Of a DNA stretch of 64,000 bases, positions 59,760 to 64,000 are shown one piece after another. The stretch covers positions 62,001-126,000 of the forward strand of contig JABYQR010000081.1 of assembly GCA_022592445.1 (NCBI GenBank), given 5' to 3'. The stretch's first letter is position 1, and every line of letters starts with the position of its first letter. The notes under the pieces are model-generated. The model did no database searches and was not told the DNA's origin. It saw nothing but the letters and a program-made list of their open reading frames with translations. The position numbers and the translations under genes were made by a program. Source of the stretch: Cytidiella melzeri. Taxonomy: Eukaryota > Basidiomycota > Agaricomycetes > Polyporales > Irpicaceae.

Positions 59760-60009
59760 GCTTGTTCGTGATCATTGCACGCAGTTGTAGTTTACTTTTG
59801 GGCACCCAAACGGAACTGGGCGCTTTGGACACGTTGACAAGTCGGTTGGGCATTCTATGAACAGAGAAAGGTATGTTTTCTGTGTAACGTTCTAATGGTT
59901 TAAAAGCTTTACATTGAGTGACGGGACTCAGCAACACTTTATAATACATTACATTGCTCACGGCTCCCCTTTGCAACGTAAACACCTTCCTTATATCATC
60001 TGATACATA

Positions 60010-60574
60010 CAGTTGAACCCCTCTTAACCGATACCCCTCAAACCCCATAACCCCTCAAAACCCGTACGTTGTAAGCTCAACCAACTTGGTTTGCAGAGAA
60101 ATCGAGCTAAAAACCCATAAACCCCTCATACTTCATAATCCATACCTTTTTGAAAGCAAAAACCCATACTTATATGGCACAATTTTGGGCTGAATATCCC
60201 AGATATGGTAGGTTTCCTCTTAAATAAGACATGATAGGTGATGTTACGTGCTGTTGGGAACAAAATCAGCTCATAATGTGGTGTTATTGTCAATAATACT
60301 TGTATTGCGAGGGGGCCCATTGAATAACCTCGACATGACCGAGGCATAGCCCAACTCCTGTGTGCTCAACTTTACTATAGTAGAGCACTACCCATAACAA
60401 TCTGTTTATGGTATCAACAAATTGTGAATTTGGTAGTTTATAACACAATTCCACAGTTATATTCGACAAAGCCCTGGGCGCTCAATTAAGCTCCACCTCT
60501 TGTTTCCCATAACCTCTGATAACCCATACCTTTCTGCGTATCCCGAGGGGTATGGGTTAAGAGGGGTTCAACTG
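60010..60574. mobile_element. Tc1/pogo-like MITE, 565 bp
   Basis: The ends are inverted repeats of 30 bp: CAGTTGAACCCCTCTTAACC at 60010 and its reverse complement ending at 60574, extending inward with one mismatch. TA stands on both sides (60008-60009, 60575-60576), the target of Tc1/mariner/pogo elements. The interior has ccataacccctc-like repeats and no transposase, so it is non-autonomous. Confidence 0.9.
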
Positions 60575-60576
60575 TA

Positions 60577-61042
60577 GTTCAAATGAATTGCTGTGGATTA
60601 CAGAGATAGATGGTGATATTGGTATCCAAAGGCTATTAGGTTCAGCAAATTATTCAATCTATGTCATCAGGCAAAATGGAGACAAAATGTTCTATTCTTA
60701 AGAACAGAAAACTGACAGTTAGTTTGGCAGAAAAGGTACATCAGAACAGGTCACTTTTGTGAGGCAAACAATGTAAATTCTTTCCAGAAGGTGTATATCC
60801 GAGAAAATATGTATTCTTTTTCAGTGCCTTTTTCGACAGCATAAATGTTGGTTATTACGCAGAGTATGAATACTTAGTGGTAGACGCGCGTTCAAACCAT
60901 CGGGATCTTTTCCTTTTCAGGACGCACAGCAATTCCCGTGCCGACGTTCCCCCTCATCGTCAGGAGTTCTGCCAAACTATACTGTAATTCTCGACTTGAA
61001 CGTTCTACTGGTCTGCTCAACAGGCAAGGCTGCACATAACGC
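60577..61042. other. Intergenic upstream of tafazzin
   Basis: No gene; presumably holds the tafazzin promoter and leader. Confidence 0.4.
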
Positions 61043-62227
61043 ATGTCCTCGGCTTTGTCGCGCATGACAGTTGGTGCTATTGGGTTGACCTGCAAGACAT
61101 TCCTAAACCTCGGTTATTGCTCTTCAGTGAAGGTTGACGGTTTAGCGAATCTGCAGCGTGCTTTGCAGGACGCAGAGAGGGACTCTGGAAGAGGTGTCAT
61201 TACCAGTAAGCTTCATTGCACGTCTGCATTTCCGTACTCACCACCGTCAAAGTGAGCAATCATATCTCAACGTGAGCCCTTCCTCTATGCTGTGCTCTGG
61301 CTTGGTTGACGAAGCAGGAAACACATCAGCCTAGATGACCCTCTATCCTGGGGCGTTCTACCTACCAGCTGGTACCTCAGCTCTCGCATGACTCGATGGA
61401 CACTTGGCGCGTCAGACATCATGTTTACCAACCCGTAAGGCCTCATTCACTCGCTCAGCTTCAATCGACTTTTGAACGATGCGCCATGTTAGACAGTGCA
61501 TTTTCCGCCTTCTTTAGGAACGGTCAAGTTCTTGAGACCTTTCGGGGGAACGGCGTCTTTCAGCCAGCCATCGACGCAGCAATATCGAAGCTGAACAATG
61601 GCGCATGGATACACCTCTTCGGCGAGGGAAAAGTGAATCAGCCAGGGCTTGAACCTGGCCAACCTCTACTGCTAAGATTCAAGTGGGGCGTGTATGTGTT
61701 CAATATTGTCATCTAACTACAGCTCCTTAACTGAGCCGTTTGAACAGCGGTAGAATCTTGATGGAGGCGCAACGCCCACCTATCATCATACCCATGTGGC
61801 TCACAGGTGTGTGGGTAGACGTGTCTTGGCTTGAGGCATCTGTCAATGTAATTTTTCAGGTTTCGACAGATTGATGCCCGAAGGGCGGTCGTTTCCGTAC
61901 AAGTACCTCCCCAGACGAGGTGTCGCATTAAGCGTCACATACGGAGAACCTGTGAAGGAGGCAGACATAAGGACTGCGTTAGAGTCTAGGGCATCGATGA
62001 AGGAGCATGAGGACGTGCTGCCACTATCAAGTAGAAGGATAACTGACGAGCAGCATAGCAGCACTCGCACCAATGCAGGCTGGCTAGGCCGGACGTCGGC
62101 TGGTCTGAGGGAGCATCCAGATGGTCACGAGCTTGGTGCTCGGGAGACTGCTCGTATACGCAGTGCCGTGACCGCTGTGCTGCATCGTGAGGTTGAGGCG
62201 TTAGGACGGCGGGTTCTCAAGGCTTGA
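61043..62227 (+). CDS. TAZ1: Tafazzin, cardiolipin-remodelling phospholipid-lysophospholipid transacylase
   Basis: Tafazzin exchanges acyl chains on cardiolipin at mitochondrial membranes. Six exons (61043-61205, 61253-61271, 61330-61434, 61497-61691, 61748-61806, 61860-62227) sum to 909 nt, 302 aa, with all frames joining. The catalytic HX4D motif is NHISTLDD (His58, Asp63), assembled across introns 1 and 2. Further landmarks: FFRNGQVLETFRG, HLFGEGKVNQP, LRFKWGVGRILMEAQRPPII, IPMWLTGFDRLMPEGRSFPY. The 19-nt second exon is needed for the HX4D motif. The C-terminal 70 residues are poorly conserved. Start: the first ATG of the frame, about eight codons before hydrophobic sequence (VGAIGLTCKTFLNLG). 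Confidence 0.92.
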
Positions 62228-62900
62228 GACAGTACGCTTTACTTGTTCCAGATACCTGATCAAAACTGTGTGTTCATCCATGCTCAACACTGCGACTTCA
62301 AACCATGTATTGCTACAGATACTTACAGTATGTCTGAACACTCGCTAACGTTTGGCTAGTCTATTGGAGTCTTGTTGAATGAAATGTCCACATGAACACT
62401 TTTGTTTCGCTTCGACGGTACTGGCACTCTAGTGTAGCTCGGTTTTTTTTTCCTCCACGAAATGGGATGAGGTTCCGATGGGATGACTATTCTTGTCGTT
62501 CACCGTAATTAGTTCTACTGAGATATTAGGTTAGACGCCAATCCCCCCTACTCGGCAGTCATTGCGACGGGCGAGCTTGGACTGGACGCGGTAAACGGCT
62601 TTGCACTCATCCACTGCTTTGTACTCATCCTTTTGCTTGTTTGGCTGTACAATGAGCCCCGTCCCGGTCAAAGCTCGTACGGCAACAGGGCAATGCACGC
62701 ATGTATCGAGTGAAGCCTATTGTGCTTATTGTCTCAGTGCCAACTTGGACAATGGTGGGCCCAACGCGCAAGCTCAGCCATGCGACTGCGGTCTGTCTCC
62801 CTTGAAGGTTGCCTCAATGGAAACATGGGCCTTCATAAAGGGCCTTTCGTCTCTGGAAATGCGGACTATTCGCCCTCTCGTGGCCGTCCTCCCCTCCCAG
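62228..62900. other. Intergenic, upstream of the AA9 gene
   Basis: No recognised gene; the short + frame at 62601-62978 is Cys-rich but matches no family I know and overlaps the AA9 promoter. Confidence 0.4.
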
Positions 62901-62903
62901 GTT

Positions 62904-62909
62904 TATAAA
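62904..62909 (+). promoter_or_regulatory. TATA box of the AA9 gene
   Basis: TATAAA, 118 bp before the AA9 start codon, followed by a C/T-rich leader. Confidence 0.6.
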
Positions 62910-63021
62910 GGCACCCCTCCCAGCGAGGCTTTCTCCTGCAGTCCTTCCCCAGCATTTCCCTCTCTCTATAACTCTTGAAGAGTTGTCTATCGTTGCTTTT
63001 TGTCTTTTGCCAAACCTCACG

Positions 63022-64000
63022 ATGAGGACTTTCACCGCAGTCGCTCTCTCCGCTCTTGCCATCCTCCCTTATGTATCTGCGCATGGTTTCTTGTCCAATC
63101 TCGTCATCGACGGAACATCCTACAAGGGAAATTTGCCCAATGCTACGCCCAGTATGCTTTACCTTCATTCTCACTGCTTGTTCAATGCTGACTTCCGAGG
63201 GCAGACCCTAGCGTCGTTCGCCAGATCTCTTCAGTTGATCCCGTCAAGGGGACCAGTAATGCCAACCTCAACTGTGGGCAGGATGCACAGAAGGCATCAC
63301 TACTTGCCGACGCTCAACCAGGCAGCTCTCTCTCATTCTTTTGGATGAATGGTGACAGTGGCAACGTGAGCAACACAGGTTACTTTCTGTCCTGAATCAC
63401 CGCTGACAAGTTCGGAGCACAGTGGGTTCACAACACTGGCCCGGTGATGACTTACTTGGCTTCCTGCGGCGATACCACCTGCGATCAGTTCGACTCCACG
63501 CAAGCTAAGTGGTTCAAGATCGACGAAGCAGGGCAGGACTCGAGCGGCGCTTGGGCCCAGGCTACTCTCAGTGCGTACCTTCACCGTCCTGTCTTATATC
63601 CACATTCTGACCTGAAGGACAGACACCGGCGCACCTATTAACGTGACATTACCCTCGAACCTTGCTTCTGGGAATTACCTTGTTCGCCACGAAATCATCG
63701 CCCTTCAACTCGCCATGAGCGTTGGCGGAGCCGAGTTCTACCCGTCTTGCAGCCAGCTCAAGGTCGGGGGGAGCGGAACCGGCGTCCCAGATTCTTCAGA
63801 GCTTGTGTCATTCCCTGGAGCATATTCCGACAACGACCCCGGTATCTTGGACACTGATGTACGCATACGCTCATCTTCTACTCGTGGACTAGTCCAGTTG
63901 ACCTCGATGTATACAGGTTTACACCCCTGGTGCCGCTTACACGTTCCCAGGCCCCAAGGTTGCCACTTTTGCCGCTGGCAGCACTCCCTCTTCTGGCTCT
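63022..64000 (+). CDS. AA9 lytic polysaccharide monooxygenase (partial, runs off the window)
   Basis: A secreted copper enzyme that cleaves cellulose oxidatively. Exons: 63022-63151, 63205-63365, 63411-63570, 63623-63858, 63917 onward; frames join. A 20-residue signal peptide ends PYVSA and mature His1 follows (HGFLSNLVIDG). The second copper histidine is in QWVHNTGPVMTYLASC. RHEIIALQLA and EFYPSCSQL (axial Tyr) complete the site. The second ligand block uses Leu-Gln-Leu where many AA9s have Leu-His; I would not over-read this. The 3' end, including any linker or CBM1, is outside the window. The last readable residues are Ser/Gly-rich, which would fit a linker. Confidence 0.94.

Overview
The window is nuclear DNA of a filamentous basidiomycete, most likely an Agaricomycete. 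Genes are split by many 45-95 nt GT...AG introns. The gene set fits a plant-matter degrader (AA9 polysaccharide monooxygenase, fungalysin, P450). The transposon families (Plavaka, Tnp2/CACTA, DUF6589 and RecQ-like helicase elements) are typical of mushroom genomes. No species call is possible from the sequence alone.

Layout. 1-19.2 kb is a transposon graveyard: solo LTRs with intact 5-bp target duplications, dispersed and tandem repeats, a decayed transposon gene (about 11.9-14.1 kb), and a broken dihydroorotase copy that may sit inside a small terminal-inverted-repeat (TIR) element. At 16.46-19.23 kb four LTRs are nested one inside another, each still flanked by its own target duplication. 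20.2-36.0 kb is a gene island: AUR1 inositol-phosphorylceramide synthase, a vacuolar Ca2+/H+ exchanger, a methyltransferase pseudogene, fungalysin, a Rab18-like GTPase, a DUF3433-like membrane protein and a cytochrome P450. 36.9-43.0 kb is an apparently intact Plavaka transposon carrying a divergent DUF6532 gene; it lies within one copy of a segment that is repeated at 46.6-47.2 kb. 44.7-46.5 kb is a multi-TM membrane protein gene.

47.32-53.68 kb is the most striking structure: a 6.35 kb element with TIRs of about 260 bp and a 9-bp target duplication. It encodes a RecQ-like helicase with a zinc knuckle and, convergently, a DUF6589 protein. Both genes are dead through frameshifts and stop codons. 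A 310-bp poly(A)-tailed retroposon with a 16-bp target duplication interrupts its left TIR. A decayed Tnp2 (CACTA-type) transposase follows (54-57.5 kb), then an internally deleted amino-acid permease pseudogene, a 565-bp Tc1/pogo-like MITE, a complete tafazzin gene, and an AA9 gene that runs off the right edge.

Core functions here are membrane and lipid homeostasis (AUR1, tafazzin), Ca2+ storage, vesicle traffic, and secreted protein and polysaccharide breakdown. Gene order suggests no metabolic cluster. All exon coordinates are read by eye from splice signals, reading-frame continuity and family conservation.
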